Shown: positions 45,448-54,514, counted from the stretch's first letter. The stretch is 64,000 nt of DNA from UBA9659 sp965208605 (GCA_965208605.1 OZ242345.1:372001-436000), one strand, 5' to 3'. Translations and numbers: made by a program. The notes: generated by a model from the letters alone, not told the origin.

Positions 45448-46797
45448 TTATTGAAAGTAGGGCGGTAGGATAAGGTCCTTATTGACCAGAACATTGAAAC
45501 GAAATCCTGGGCGGATAACCAGACTGGGTTGAATATCAAAATTCTTTTTGATGGTTTCTCGACCGAGTTCTCCCCATTGACGTCCTAATTCAGCACTGAG
45601 TGCTTCTTGACGAGTAAAAGTACGTCGACCCGCCTCGTCAATGGTCTGAATATCTCCCTGCGACTGTTGCGCGGCGGCACTGATAACAGACAGCAGCAGG
45701 GCGCTACCAAATGTTCGCCAGTAATGATTGTCAACCTTATCCTGAAAGCCCGCCTGCCCCCGGGCATCAAGCCCCGGCATCTTCTCCAGAGCAAGGGTTG
45801 AGGCATCTGGAAACTGCACCCGGCGCCAGATCACCAGCAGACGCTTCTGACCGGTCGCAATATGCTGGTCATAATCACCAATTAACTTAGCGCCAGCGGG
45901 GATCAACACCGCCCTACCGGTGCGCGTATCTCTCACGGGACGGGACACATGGGCAATGATCATCCCTGGCAGGTCGGAATTAATTTGAGTATCCAAAATA
46001 GCCGGTATCACAGTCCCCACCTTAAGCTCAAAAGGCGCGATAGGATCAAGCCTCTGCTGCGGGGAATAACTATAGGAAGCCGCTTCTCTAAGGTAGTCCT
46101 CTTTACGACCGCGTAAATTGGGATCAGCAGGTAAAGCCTCAGGAGTGGCTCCTTGAGCACCGCTCAGCAGAGCACTCAGACCTTGACTCAAAGGATCGCT
46201 CTTCTCAACATAACCCTTCTCAAAAGCATCCTTCTCAAAAGCACCCTGCTCAAAATTGTTACCCCCTGTCCCGAGGGACGACAGACCACCGCTCAGCGGC
46301 AGAGCGGCGGCGGGTGCCTCTAGTTCAACTCGCGTAGCGGAGACGATAGCGTCTCGCAACAAGGCATAACGTAATTGCTCTTCTTCAAGATGTTGCTCAA
46401 GGTGTTGTTCATCCGGCCCTGTCGCTTCTGCTTTTGCTTTTATTACTGTTGCTGTTGCTGTTGTTGTTGGGACAACTTCTGCTATGGGTGCAGCATGGCT
46501 GTCGTCCTGTCTATCAGCATGGCTGTCGGCATGTTGCTCATAGCCCTGAATGATTTCTCTATACCCTTTAGATGCATCAAGTATGGACTGAGCAGCCGTC
46601 ATATCGTATGTCGCTAGGTTCCCGGAGCCACTAGATGGCTGATGCCGCGCCGAGACCGCATAGATCAGCGCACACATGGCGATCAACAACAGGAGGCCGA
46701 CCGCGACAAGGGGCAATTTGGTCAGTCGCACCACACCCTCGGCAGGGTGGGCTTCTTCCTCATAAGACTGAGCTAAGTCAGGTGTTTTCTTGCGCAT
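45448..46797 (-). CDS. trbI: TrbI/VirB10-family protein, orphan
   Basis: 449 residues from the ATG at 46797 (AGGAG ten bases upstream). One N-terminal membrane helix (about residues 30-52), a low-complexity Ala/Glu/His linker with several in-frame repeats (FEKDAFEKGYVEK; HLEQHLEEEQ), then the VirB10 C-terminal beta-barrel domain: ELKVGTVIPAILDTQINSDLPG, LIPAGAKLIGDYD, GFRFNVLVNKDLILP. In conjugative type IV secretion this protein spans the envelope. No other T4SS gene occurs in the window, so it is an orphan: either a remnant of an element or a stand-alone envelope protein. Confidence 0.87.
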   Translation of the reverse strand: MRKKTPDLAQSYEEEAHPAEGVVRLTKLPLVAVGLLLLIAMCALIYAVSARHQPSSGSGNLATYDMTAAQSILDASKGYREIIQGYEQHADSHADRQDDSHAAPIAEVVPTTTATATVIKAKAEATGPDEQHLEQHLEEEQLRYALLRDAIVSATRVELEAPAAALPLSGGLSSLGTGGNNFEQGAFEKDAFEKGYVEKSDPLSQGLSALLSGAQGATPEALPADPNLRGRKEDYLREAASYSYSPQQRLDPIAPFELKVGTVIPAILDTQINSDLPGMIIAHVSRPVRDTRTGRAVLIPAGAKLIGDYDQHIATGQKRLLVIWRRVQFPDASTLALEKMPGLDARGQAGFQDKVDNHYWRTFGSALLLSVISAAAQQSQGDIQTIDEAGRRTFTRQEALSAELGRQWGELGRETIKKNFDIQPSLVIRPGFRFNVLVNKDLILPPYFQ

Positions 46798-46963
46798 AGT
46801 GATAGCTGCTCCTACTAGGGAGCCTGGCAGTGTCAAAAGAAAAGCCGGGGATGACAAGCAATATGCGATGAAGGGAAGCCTATTTAAGACAAGGCGTTGT
46901 CATGCCAGTCTCTCTAGTCAATAGGGGGTAAATATCTGGTAAACAGAATCGGGGGTAGATGGT

Positions 46964-47057
46964 TGGCGGAAGAGGTAGGAGTCGAACCCACCAGCCACTT
47001 TAACAGCAACTCAACGGCTTTGAAGGCCGCGCGTCCCACCGGGGACGAGGCTCTCCC
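46964..47057 (-). tRNA. selC: tRNA-Sec (anticodon UCA), CCA encoded
   Basis: Read on the minus strand. Acceptor GGGAGAG pairs with CTCTTCC (one G-U), then discriminator G and CCA. D arm CGTCCC/GGGACG is 6 bp with a 4-base loop, a tRNA-Sec hallmark. Anticodon loop CTTCAAA (anticodon TCA) on stem GCGGC/GCCGT. Long variable arm AGTTGC/GTGGCT. T arm GTGGG-TTCGACT-CCTAC. By my fold the acceptor plus T stems total 12 bp, one fewer than the 8+5 of E. coli selC. SelA and SelB genes are about 10-13 kb away, so UGA decoding as selenocysteine is supported. Confidence 0.93.
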
Positions 47058-47199
47058 GGCGCCATCATAGCATTGCACCGTCAGGATCAAAGCAAGCGAG
47101 GATGACGGCAAGTAAGGCATGAACAATCTGCCCATGAACAATTTACCTATATAGAAGGGGGGCGTAACATGCCATCTTTGCCCTGGGACACTGCACACT

Positions 47200-47649
47200 A
47201 TGAACAATATGATAGACCCACTGATGCCATCCCCGCATATCATTCGTATCTACTATGCAACTGCTTTGCTGAGCCTGGTATTGGCAGTGGTAGGTTTTAG
47301 TTACAACGCCTGGCGGCTCGAACGGTCGGAGGATAACAGCAACCTGAGGAGTGCGGCCTTTCAACTGCTGTCTGAACTTTCTGAATTTGAGCAGATCATT
47401 TACGCCAGTCACTATGACCAGAATCAAGTGGAAGGTAGTCCCCGGCGAGGCTGGGTAAAAGCAGGTCTGATTGATGACCTCGGTATGTTGATGGGCGAGG
47501 ATGTTGCGCTTTCCAGTGCGGAACTCAAAGCCCAGTGGTCAGCCGACTGGCCCCAGGTGCCCACAGACAGGACTAGTGTTGAGGCTCTTGTGGAAAGACT
47601 TGATGCGGTCCGAGCGGCCGTCAAAGCCAGACTCGCAGATTTGGAATAA
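47200..47649 (+). CDS. Small membrane protein, unknown
   Basis: 149 residues. One membrane helix near the N-terminus (YYATALLSLVLAVVGFSYNA), then an acidic helical domain ending in VEALVERLDAVRAAVKARLADLE. No family recognised. Upstream is the tRNA-Sec gene in the opposite direction and a REP half-module (about 47078-47110). No clear Shine-Dalgarno; a second Met three codons in is an alternative start. Confidence 0.6.
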   Translation: MNNMIDPLMPSPHIIRIYYATALLSLVLAVVGFSYNAWRLERSEDNSNLRSAAFQLLSELSEFEQIIYASHYDQNQVEGSPRRGWVKAGLIDDLGMLMGEDVALSSAELKAQWSADWPQVPTDRTSVEALVERLDAVRAAVKARLADLE

Positions 47650-47694
47650 GACCAAGCTCTTCTAAAAAAACTTATCGCTTCTAAAGAATCCACC

Positions 47695-48471
47695 CTAACG
47701 AGGTCCCTGAGCATCATCTATCTTGATGTAGGTGCCGGTAACAAACTCTGAGTCCGAGGACAAAAAATACAACAAGGTGGAGTCCATTTGCGCCGGGTCG
47801 CCGAGCCGGCCACGGGGGAAATGCTGAGTAATGTCGCCCATACGTTTCAACATGCCATCCATCATTTCCGAGGCAAAGGCTCCAGGGGCTATGGCGTTGA
47901 CATTAATGTGATACCGCGCCCATTCCACGGCAAGGGCTTCCGTCATGCGGATAATCGCCGACTTGGTGATTGAATAGAGGGCTGCCCCATTGCCCGCATA
48001 ATTAAACCCGGCAACAGAAGATATATTCACCATTCTGCCCGGTGTTTTAGCAGCAATCAGTCGCCGCGCCACTTCGCATGAGAGTTTATAGGGACCGATA
48101 AGATTGGTAGCGAAGACGGCATCCACCAGTTCATCACTCATCTTGTGCGCGCGCTGGGCATCGGGTATCCCCGCATTGTTGATGAGCATGTCAACCAGAC
48201 CCAGGGCAGATTCAGCCCGGTCCAGTAGTTGTGGAAGCTCATCGGGTTTAGTGATGTCAAAGACGATAGGTTCACAAGTACCACCCGCATCACGAATTTC
48301 TTTTGCCAGAGACTCTAAGCGCTCAGCGCGTCTGCCGGTAAGCACGACTTTCGCGCCCCGGGCAGCCAGCACTCTGGCGAAGCGCCAGCCCAGGCCCGAG
48401 GTGGTACCGGTAATCAGTGCTACCTTGCCCGCAAGTTCGGTGGAAACATTAGGTAAAGGGAAATCAGCCAT
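47695..48471 (-). CDS. Short-chain dehydrogenase/reductase
   Basis: 258 residues from the ATG at 48471, which has GAGGA six bases upstream; the in-frame TTG at 48477 is too close to it. Classical SDR: TGTTSGLGWRFARVL, NNAGIP, Ser in NISSVAGF and YSITKSA (YxxxK). FabG-like oxidoreductase of unknown substrate. It lies at the 3' side of the mevalonate cluster, same strand, after a repeat-filled 130-base gap, so membership is uncertain. Confidence 0.87.
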   Translation of the reverse strand: MADFPLPNVSTELAGKVALITGTTSGLGWRFARVLAARGAKVVLTGRRAERLESLAKEIRDAGGTCEPIVFDITKPDELPQLLDRAESALGLVDMLINNAGIPDAQRAHKMSDELVDAVFATNLIGPYKLSCEVARRLIAAKTPGRMVNISSVAGFNYAGNGAALYSITKSAIIRMTEALAVEWARYHINVNAIAPGAFASEMMDGMLKRMGDITQHFPRGRLGDPAQMDSTLLYFLSSDSEFVTGTYIKIDDAQGPR

Positions 48472-48507
48472 AGTCAATCCTCATTTTTTGGAAATAAGTC
48501 CAATCTC

Positions 48508-48598
48508 TTCTTAAGAAGCTCTTCTAAAGAAACGCTTCTAAAGAAACACTTCTAAAGAAACGCTTCTAAAGAGTCGACCGCGCTTCTAAAACTAAGCT
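48508..48598. repeat. 14-bp tandem repeat (cttctaaagaaacg)
   Basis: Four to five units of cttctaaagaaacg (with a c/t variants) between idi and the SDR gene. Shares the cttctaaag core with the repeats at 17280-17347 and the short copies at about 47660-47690. Confidence 0.88.
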
Positions 48599-48602
48599 CT
48601 TC

Positions 48603-49181
48603 TTAAGAACCCCACTCCCCCAGACCAGCAGGCAGTTGGTATTGATGATGCTCCCTGAGCGCTTGCCACTCCAGCTTCATCCAGGGCGTAAACTTCTCTG
48701 GTGTTTCTATGAGTGCAGTATTCACCTCTTGCACCGGGAAGAAACGCCACTCAGCAACTTCATTGCTATTAGCGGTGACCGCTTCAGCCTCCGCCTCGCC
48801 CACCCAGACCCAGCACAATTCATGTTCACTATCGCCGCCCTGATACTGGGCTTGATAGATGAACTTGTAGAGGAAGCTGAGGCTCGTCTTGATACCTAAT
48901 TCCTGCGCCAGTCGGTGTTGGGCAGCAGCCTCAGCAGCTTCACCATGCCGCGGGTGACTACAACAAGCGTTAGACCAATGGAGGGGCCAGAGGTGTTTTT
49001 GGGCACTACGTTTTTGTAGCAGAACCTCCGCCGCCGAGTTAAAAATAAAAATGGAGAAGGCTCTATGTAACACGCCAGCCCCCGCATGACATTCTCGTTT
49101 GGACAGGCTCCCGATAGCTTCATCCTGTTCATTGACCAGAATGAGTTGCTCCTGAGCGGAGGAAATCAGCGCATGCACCAT
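48603..49181 (-). CDS. idi: Isopentenyl-diphosphate delta-isomerase, type 1
   Basis: 192 residues, Nudix-fold type 1 enzyme: VLHRAFSIFIF, WPLHWSNACCSHPRHGE with the catalytic Cys, and AAQHRLAQELGI; downstream ELCWVWVG holds the second part of the site. It interconverts IPP and DMAPP, a step that the mevalonate route cannot do without. Fifteen bases downstream of the HMGR-MK gene, so the last gene of the mevalonate operon or next to last. Confidence 0.94.
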   Translation of the reverse strand: MVHALISSAQEQLILVNEQDEAIGSLSKRECHAGAGVLHRAFSIFIFNSAAEVLLQKRSAQKHLWPLHWSNACCSHPRHGEAAEAAAQHRLAQELGIKTSLSFLYKFIYQAQYQGGDSEHELCWVWVGEAEAEAVTANSNEVAEWRFFPVQEVNTALIETPEKFTPWMKLEWQALREHHQYQLPAGLGEWGS

Positions 49182-49196
49182 GCTAGGCAGTCCATG

Positions 49197-51449
49197 CTAG
49201 ACCGTCACCTGCAATGCTTTGAAGCCCGCCTCATTGAGCGCATCAACGATGGCCTCGCAACGGTCTTCACCCAGGGCGACAATAGAACCGCCGCCACCAG
49301 CACCAGTAAGCTTCGCGCCCAGAGCACCTGCATCGCAGGCGATCTGCACCATAGATTCCAACTCGGGTGACGACACCTGTAGCGCATTCAACAGCCCCTG
49401 GTTAATGCTCATCATCTGCCCCAGGCTAGGGTAGTTGCCCGCCTGAGCCGCCTGAATACCGGTCTCCGCAACCTGGGCAAAATTGTCAAAGAGTTGTTCA
49501 TAGAGCGCGGTGTTCTGTTGCCATCTCCCCCGGACCTGGGCAACCATATCTACAGTAAGACTGGGCCTTTCCGACATGCCAATCACCAGCTGCAAGGGTT
49601 TGGGGAAGCGCACCTTATCCAGACGAGGGGAGGCGCCGGTCTGGTAGATAACCGGGACCCCGTAGGTTGCTATGGTGTTATCAATGCCAGACGGGGTGCC
49701 ATGGGCGGCGGTTTCACATTGGAAGGCGAGCTGATTGATCTGCTCATCCTCAAGATGCAAGTGAAAGTGCGCGGAGACCGCTCTGATAATCGCCACCGCA
49801 ATGGCGGCCGAACCGCCTAGCCCCATGGCGGCGGGAATATTCGGCTTAACATGAATAGAGAAGTGGCGTTGCGCTATCTCAAGTTGGGTGAACACTGCCT
49901 TGATAGCTGCCCACCAGTCTGGATTGGATTCTTCCAGCTTGGCGTCCAGATCCCAGGCCGGCACAGTGATCTCTGGTGCTCGGTCCGAGTCGGAGACCTC
50001 GGCCACCACCGCATTATTGATCGGTACTGCCAAGGCGGGCCTACCATAGACCACGGCATGTTCTCCTAACAATATGATCTTGCCATTAGCGCTCGCCTGG
50101 GTCGCGGGGGTTCTTTTAATACTATTTTTATCTTTGGTGGGCGTTAATTCAGCAATCATCTTGCGGGCAGCCGTTACGCTGATGTCTCCTGCTTCAATCA
50201 GTTGGGTGACGATCCGTTCAAACAATTCTGCTGGTGCCTCAGCGGTGGCAACTACACTTCTGGCATGCAGGGACATGTGCCCTTTTTGTATGCCTTCTGT
50301 GGACAGGGCTTTGATGGCGGAAAAGTTCTGTGCCAAGCCCACAGATGCCATCAACTCCGCCAATTCTTTTGCCGAATCCAAACGCAACATCCTTTGATTC
50401 ATCATAATGGTCTCATTGGCTTCCAGAGAACCGCCCTTGATGCCGACCTTGATGGGTATATCAATTTTCCCGAGCAGATTGCCGTCCGTATCAGCCTCCC
50501 AGGTCGTTAAGGCGGTGTATCTGCCGTCTTTCGCCGCATAGGCATGTGCGGCCGCTTCAATCGCGCGCCAGTCATTGCCCGTTGCCACCGCCAAGGGATC
50601 AATGCCATTCATAATGCCCTTGTTGTGCGTGGCGGCCCGGTAGGGATCAATCGCCGCAAATTGTGAAGCAAGGATGATGCCGTCTCTGACTTCCGTGCCG
50701 GTAAAATGCTTGCCCTCCAGCTGCTTCTTGGGGATTTTGACCCAGGCGCGGACCAGCGCCCGGTCAGTGAGATTGGAGAGGATGCGCAAGAAGACTCTGC
50801 CGTCCGTCATGGCTTCCAGGTCAGCGGCGATTTCCTCACACATGGCATTGACTACATTCGCGCCCATCACATCACAGGTATCCACCAGCAGATGCACAAT
50901 TACCATGAGGGGATTATTTTCTGTGTGTTCAAAGACACGCACTTCAATATCCTTGACGCCGCCCCCTCGCGCCAGCATGCCGGGATGGAGGCGATTCAAC
51001 TTGTCCATGAGGGTTGCTTTGTGGCGTAAAATTTGCTGCTTGGCTTCATGGGCATCCGGTGGGCTCACTATTTGCACCTGCCCAATCAATAAGGATTCAT
51101 CTGCTCTGGCGGTAACGCCACCGGCCTGTCTGAAGAGCTTCGCGGCGGCACTGAGCGCGGCAATAATGGACGGTTCTTCTACCACCAGTGGCAGGATGTA
51201 ATCCTTGGCATTTACTTGGAAATTAAGACCCAGCCCGAGGGGCAGACTCATGACCCCGATCACATTTTCAATCATCTTGTCCGCCCGGTTGAGCCCGAGC
51301 AGATGATGACCGCCTTGTAAAGATGCCAGATCGGATTTGGATAGCCAGCCCTGAAGATGCAAGCGATTGAGTCTTTCCCCAATGCTCAGCTTGTAAAACC
51401 CGGGGAAACGAGCTCGGTCAAGCAGATTATTTTCGGCGCCTTTATACAT
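49197..51449 (-). CDS. Fused HMG-CoA reductase (class II) - mevalonate kinase
   Basis: 750 residues with two complete enzymes. Residues 1-430 are class II HMG-CoA reductase: ENVIGVMSLPLGLGLNFQVN, DVMGANVVNAMCE, the LAVATGNDWRAIEAAAHAYA segment and a His in SLHARSVV. Residues 455-750 are a GHMP-family mevalonate kinase: KIILLGEHAVVYGRPALAVP, PAAMGLGGSAAIAVA (ATP loop), HGTPSGIDNT and LTGAGGGGSIVAL. A linker (TPTKDKNSIKRTPATQA) joins them. Together they turn HMG-CoA into phosphomevalonate. The frame is uninterrupted. The downstream neighbours supply the rest of the route; HMG-CoA synthase is not in the window. Confidence 0.94.
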   Translation of the reverse strand: MYKGAENNLLDRARFPGFYKLSIGERLNRLHLQGWLSKSDLASLQGGHHLLGLNRADKMIENVIGVMSLPLGLGLNFQVNAKDYILPLVVEEPSIIAALSAAAKLFRQAGGVTARADESLLIGQVQIVSPPDAHEAKQQILRHKATLMDKLNRLHPGMLARGGGVKDIEVRVFEHTENNPLMVIVHLLVDTCDVMGANVVNAMCEEIAADLEAMTDGRVFLRILSNLTDRALVRAWVKIPKKQLEGKHFTGTEVRDGIILASQFAAIDPYRAATHNKGIMNGIDPLAVATGNDWRAIEAAAHAYAAKDGRYTALTTWEADTDGNLLGKIDIPIKVGIKGGSLEANETIMMNQRMLRLDSAKELAELMASVGLAQNFSAIKALSTEGIQKGHMSLHARSVVATAEAPAELFERIVTQLIEAGDISVTAARKMIAELTPTKDKNSIKRTPATQASANGKIILLGEHAVVYGRPALAVPINNAVVAEVSDSDRAPEITVPAWDLDAKLEESNPDWWAAIKAVFTQLEIAQRHFSIHVKPNIPAAMGLGGSAAIAVAIIRAVSAHFHLHLEDEQINQLAFQCETAAHGTPSGIDNTIATYGVPVIYQTGASPRLDKVRFPKPLQLVIGMSERPSLTVDMVAQVRGRWQQNTALYEQLFDNFAQVAETGIQAAQAGNYPSLGQMMSINQGLLNALQVSSPELESMVQIACDAGALGAKLTGAGGGGSIVALGEDRCEAIVDALNEAGFKALQVTV

Positions 51450-51486
51450 AACTTTTCCGCGTCGTCATTAAAGAAGCGTTTCTACA

Positions 51487-52443
51487 CTATTGAAAATGAA
51501 AAACCGCCTGTTGGGTCAACTGCTGCGCAAGCTGCGCTATGGGCTCGTCATGGGGTGCCAGGGCCATGCCAAAGTCGCCGCCGCCCGCGCCAGATAACTT
51601 ATAGACACAGCCGGCCGATTCTACCTGCTTTCTCAAGTCAATGTGTGTCTGGTTGTAAAAATGCAATCCAGACCAGCGCGACAGGTCTTCTAAGAGTCGG
51701 TCATAAGCACCGAGTGCCAAGAGGAATGCCGCCGTATCCTGCTGGCAGAGGTGCTGTACCGCCTGGTCGGCACTGATGCAGAGTTCATTGATGATGCTTT
51801 GATAGTCCCTCGGCCTTGCCTGGCGCCAAGCAGCCAGTCTACTGAGATATTCTTGGCTACTTGCGGCCTGACCGGTCCAGATGTACAAGATGTGGATATC
51901 TGCTGGCATGAAGGCCTGCATCGGTGCCTGATGCTGGCGGAAGATAATGTCCTGCGCGAGGACCGAGAGGGCAATATCGGCGCCGCTACCGAACCCGCCT
52001 TGGAGGCGTCGATGGGCATCGGAAGCCAATGGCATGAGTGTCTCCGGCCTTAGGAATCCCGTTAATGCCTTGATCAAGGCAACGATGAGGGCCGCACTTG
52101 AACCCAGACCTAACTTTTGCCCGTGACGATGAAAGCTGCTCGTATCAAGCCATACAGAAAGCTTGCCCGCCGCGCAACGCGCCAGCATATCTGGTGCCAG
52201 ACCCTGGCCGGATAGACTTGCCATGACGCTGTCCACTAGCGGTGTTTCCCCCAGGGCTTGGGGCAGGGGGTAGACCCGCCGGGTATCTGAGACCAGGGTT
52301 AATGCGCCGGCATCGGCTGGGCTGATGCTTACCTCGGCCTGTTGCGGCATGGCCCTGAGGATGGCCGGGGCACCTTCCAACACCGCATATTCGCCGCACA
52401 AAAATAATTTCCCCGGTGCCTTGGCGCTCCGTTCAGTCTGCAT
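51487..52443 (-). CDS. Phosphomevalonate kinase (GHMP family)
   Basis: 318 residues: SAKAPGKLFLCGEYAVLEGAPA, the ATP loop KLGLGSSAALIVALIKAL, QGGFGSGADIALSV and KLSGAGGGDFGMAL. Converts phosphomevalonate to diphosphomevalonate. The ATG overlaps the end of the mvaD gene by eleven bases in another frame, so the two are coupled. The family identity (rather than another GHMP kinase) rests on position between mvaD and HMGR-MK. Confidence 0.88.
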   Translation of the reverse strand: MQTERSAKAPGKLFLCGEYAVLEGAPAILRAMPQQAEVSISPADAGALTLVSDTRRVYPLPQALGETPLVDSVMASLSGQGLAPDMLARCAAGKLSVWLDTSSFHRHGQKLGLGSSAALIVALIKALTGFLRPETLMPLASDAHRRLQGGFGSGADIALSVLAQDIIFRQHQAPMQAFMPADIHILYIWTGQAASSQEYLSRLAAWRQARPRDYQSIINELCISADQAVQHLCQQDTAAFLLALGAYDRLLEDLSRWSGLHFYNQTHIDLRKQVESAGCVYKLSGAGGGDFGMALAPHDEPIAQLAQQLTQQAVFHFQ

Positions 52444-53398
52444 ACTGCACCTGGGGGCTACCGCCCACCTTGGAAGTCATGGTGCGAATGACGCCGGGAA
52501 CTTCGGCCAGCGCCTGTTCAAGAGCACCCTCGGTGCCCTCGGGGCAGACGGCTAGCACCTGGGACCCCGCATCTATGGTGAAAAACACCGGGCAACCCGC
52601 GGCGCGGAGCTGTTTGATTTTCTTCATCACGGCAATGGTGCCTCTTGTCCAATAAAGAATCGGCGGATTGGCAGTCATCATACTCAGGTGCATTTGCATA
52701 CAATTAGCTTCACTCGCCTTGGCGAGCAACTCAAAGTCGCGTGTCTGTATCGCTTGTTTCACCGTAGCCAAAGCGTCTGGGTGGGCATCTAGCCAGCCCT
52801 GATAACGGGGTGAGGTGGCCGCAACTCGCAACATTGCCTCGCCGGAACTGGGCTTTTTTTCTGCAAGGTCGGTGATCGCAATGACTACCATGAGAGCCCA
52901 GTGCTCCGCCGGGGCGAAGGGCTTCGCAAAAGCATCTTCTTCCAGCACGACTTCTACAAAGCCACCGAAGACCGAGCGGGCAGCCGAGCCAGAACCTCGT
53001 CGCGCTAGCTGCGAGAGTTGTTTATCGGGGAGTTTCAGTTGCATGAGTTGGTTAATAGCGAGACTCAAGGCGGCAAATCCCGAAGCACTGGAGGCAAGGC
53101 CCGAAGCAGTGGGGAAGTTATTCTGGCTGACGACTCTGAAAGTCTGCTGAAAACCATACCGGTCACGGCAGAAATTAAGATAGGCGCGGACCCGGTCAAT
53201 GGGCTTGCCGGAGTGGAGACTGTTCAGACTGATCTCGTCCTCCGTCCCGCTGCTCAAGGTCAGTTCAGTGGTGCTGGTCAATGCTTCAAGCCCAATGGAT
53301 AGGGACGGGGTAGCCGGTTGATTAGTTTCCGGGTCAGCCTTGCCCCAGTATTTCACCAGGGCAAGATTGGAGCAGGCAGTGGCTAGGACTTTCATCAT
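52433..53398 (-). CDS. mvaD: Diphosphomevalonate decarboxylase
   Basis: 321 residues from the ATG at 53398 (MMKVLATACSNLALVKYWGK, the normal start of the family); a GTG eight codons upstream is possible but lies in a duplicated gctcatggctg stretch. Motifs: NLALVKYWGKAD, NNFPTASGLASSASGFAALS, RRGSGSAARSVFGGFVEV and FTIDAGSQVLAVCPE. Converts diphosphomevalonate to IPP, using ATP. First gene of the minus-strand mevalonate operon; the polyprenyl synthase diverges from it. Confidence 0.94.
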   Translation of the reverse strand: MMKVLATACSNLALVKYWGKADPETNQPATPSLSIGLEALTSTTELTLSSGTEDEISLNSLHSGKPIDRVRAYLNFCRDRYGFQQTFRVVSQNNFPTASGLASSASGFAALSLAINQLMQLKLPDKQLSQLARRGSGSAARSVFGGFVEVVLEEDAFAKPFAPAEHWALMVVIAITDLAEKKPSSGEAMLRVAATSPRYQGWLDAHPDALATVKQAIQTRDFELLAKASEANCMQMHLSMMTANPPILYWTRGTIAVMKKIKQLRAAGCPVFFTIDAGSQVLAVCPEGTEGALEQALAEVPGVIRTMTSKVGGSPQVQYAD

Positions 53399-53500
53399 TC
53401 GCTCATGGCTGTTTATTGACACCCGCTCATGGCTGTGTCACAAGAGGTATCTTGTCTAGGGTTTGAGAATGGCTCAATATGCGGGGGATCCTATACACCA

Positions 53501-54505
53501 ATGCAGTATAACGAGCTTTTGACGATGCTTCAGGAAGATTTTGCAACACGGGTACCCGCCTATAAGGCAAGGGTCAAGGACCGGCTGGCAGACATTGTTG
53601 ACCGCCACCGTCTAGTTATGACAAACCGCTCAGGGCTGTTAGCGACAAACCGCTCAGGGCTGTTAGCGACAAACCGCTCAGGGCTGTTAGCGACGAGCAG
53701 CTCAGGGCTGGCACCAGGAAGACTCGGCGAGGCACTCATCTATGTCACCGCCACTGAGGGCAAGCGGCTCCGCCCGCTACTGAGCTATGCCGCAGCAGAA
53801 TGGCTAGAGGTGCCGCCTCAGGTTGCCGACTATCCCGCAGTTGCGGTGGAGTTGATACATACCTATTCCCTCATTCACGATGACTTGATGGACCAGGATA
53901 CATTGCGGCGAGGGCGCCCCACCGTGCATCAAGAATTTGATGAACCCACAGCAATCCTCCTCGGCGATGCCCTCCAGACCCTTGCCTTTGAGTTCCTGAG
54001 TCATGCTGATATGGCACCAGAGCTCGTCGTCGCCTGGATAAAAGAGCTAGCGGCAGGGGCGGGCATGCCGGGCATGATTCTGGGCCAGGCAATGGATATT
54101 GAAGGCGAATCCCGGTCTTTTGAGTTGGCAGAACTGGAAGCCATGCACCACAAAAAAAGCGGTGCCCTAATCACCGCAAGCCTGGTCATGCCGGCCCTGG
54201 CGACTGCTGGTATGAGTGCCACAACGCTGGATTGCTTGAGGCGTTTCGGGCAGCACCTAGGGCTGGCATTTCAAATTCGGGATGACATCCTTGATTATGA
54301 AGCCACCACGGCACAACTGGGTAAGCCTCAGGGTTCGGACCTGCGTAATCACAAATCTACCTTTGTGAGCCTGGTCGGGCTGGCAGAATCCAGAAGCAGA
54401 ATGTACGCCGCGCTTGCCCAGGCAAAAGCAGCTCTGGCGACACTAGGAGGGGGAACGGAAGCCATGCACTGGCTGGCTGAGTATATGGTGTCCAGAACCC
54501 ATTGA
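53501..54505 (+). CDS. Polyprenyl synthetase (FPP/GGPP synthase type)
   Basis: 334 residues from the ATG at 53501 (MQYNELLTMLQEDF); a longer frame starts at 53429 but has no typical features. First Asp-rich motif HDDLMDQDTLRRGRPT, and second FQIRDDILDYE, with KRLRPLLSYAA and KKSGALITAS as expected. Converts DMAPP and IPP to C15-C20 diphosphates. It uses the product of the divergent operon. Between residues 44 and 73 a 24-bp DNA repeat (about 53618-53710, three copies and a variant) gives TNRSGLLA in tandem, an insertion before the KRLRP region not seen in typical members. Confidence 0.92.
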   Translation: MQYNELLTMLQEDFATRVPAYKARVKDRLADIVDRHRLVMTNRSGLLATNRSGLLATNRSGLLATSSSGLAPGRLGEALIYVTATEGKRLRPLLSYAAAEWLEVPPQVADYPAVAVELIHTYSLIHDDLMDQDTLRRGRPTVHQEFDEPTAILLGDALQTLAFEFLSHADMAPELVVAWIKELAAGAGMPGMILGQAMDIEGESRSFELAELEAMHHKKSGALITASLVMPALATAGMSATTLDCLRRFGQHLGLAFQIRDDILDYEATTAQLGKPQGSDLRNHKSTFVSLVGLAESRSRMYAALAQAKAALATLGGGTEAMHWLAEYMVSRTH

Positions 54506-54514
54506 ACCGACCAC

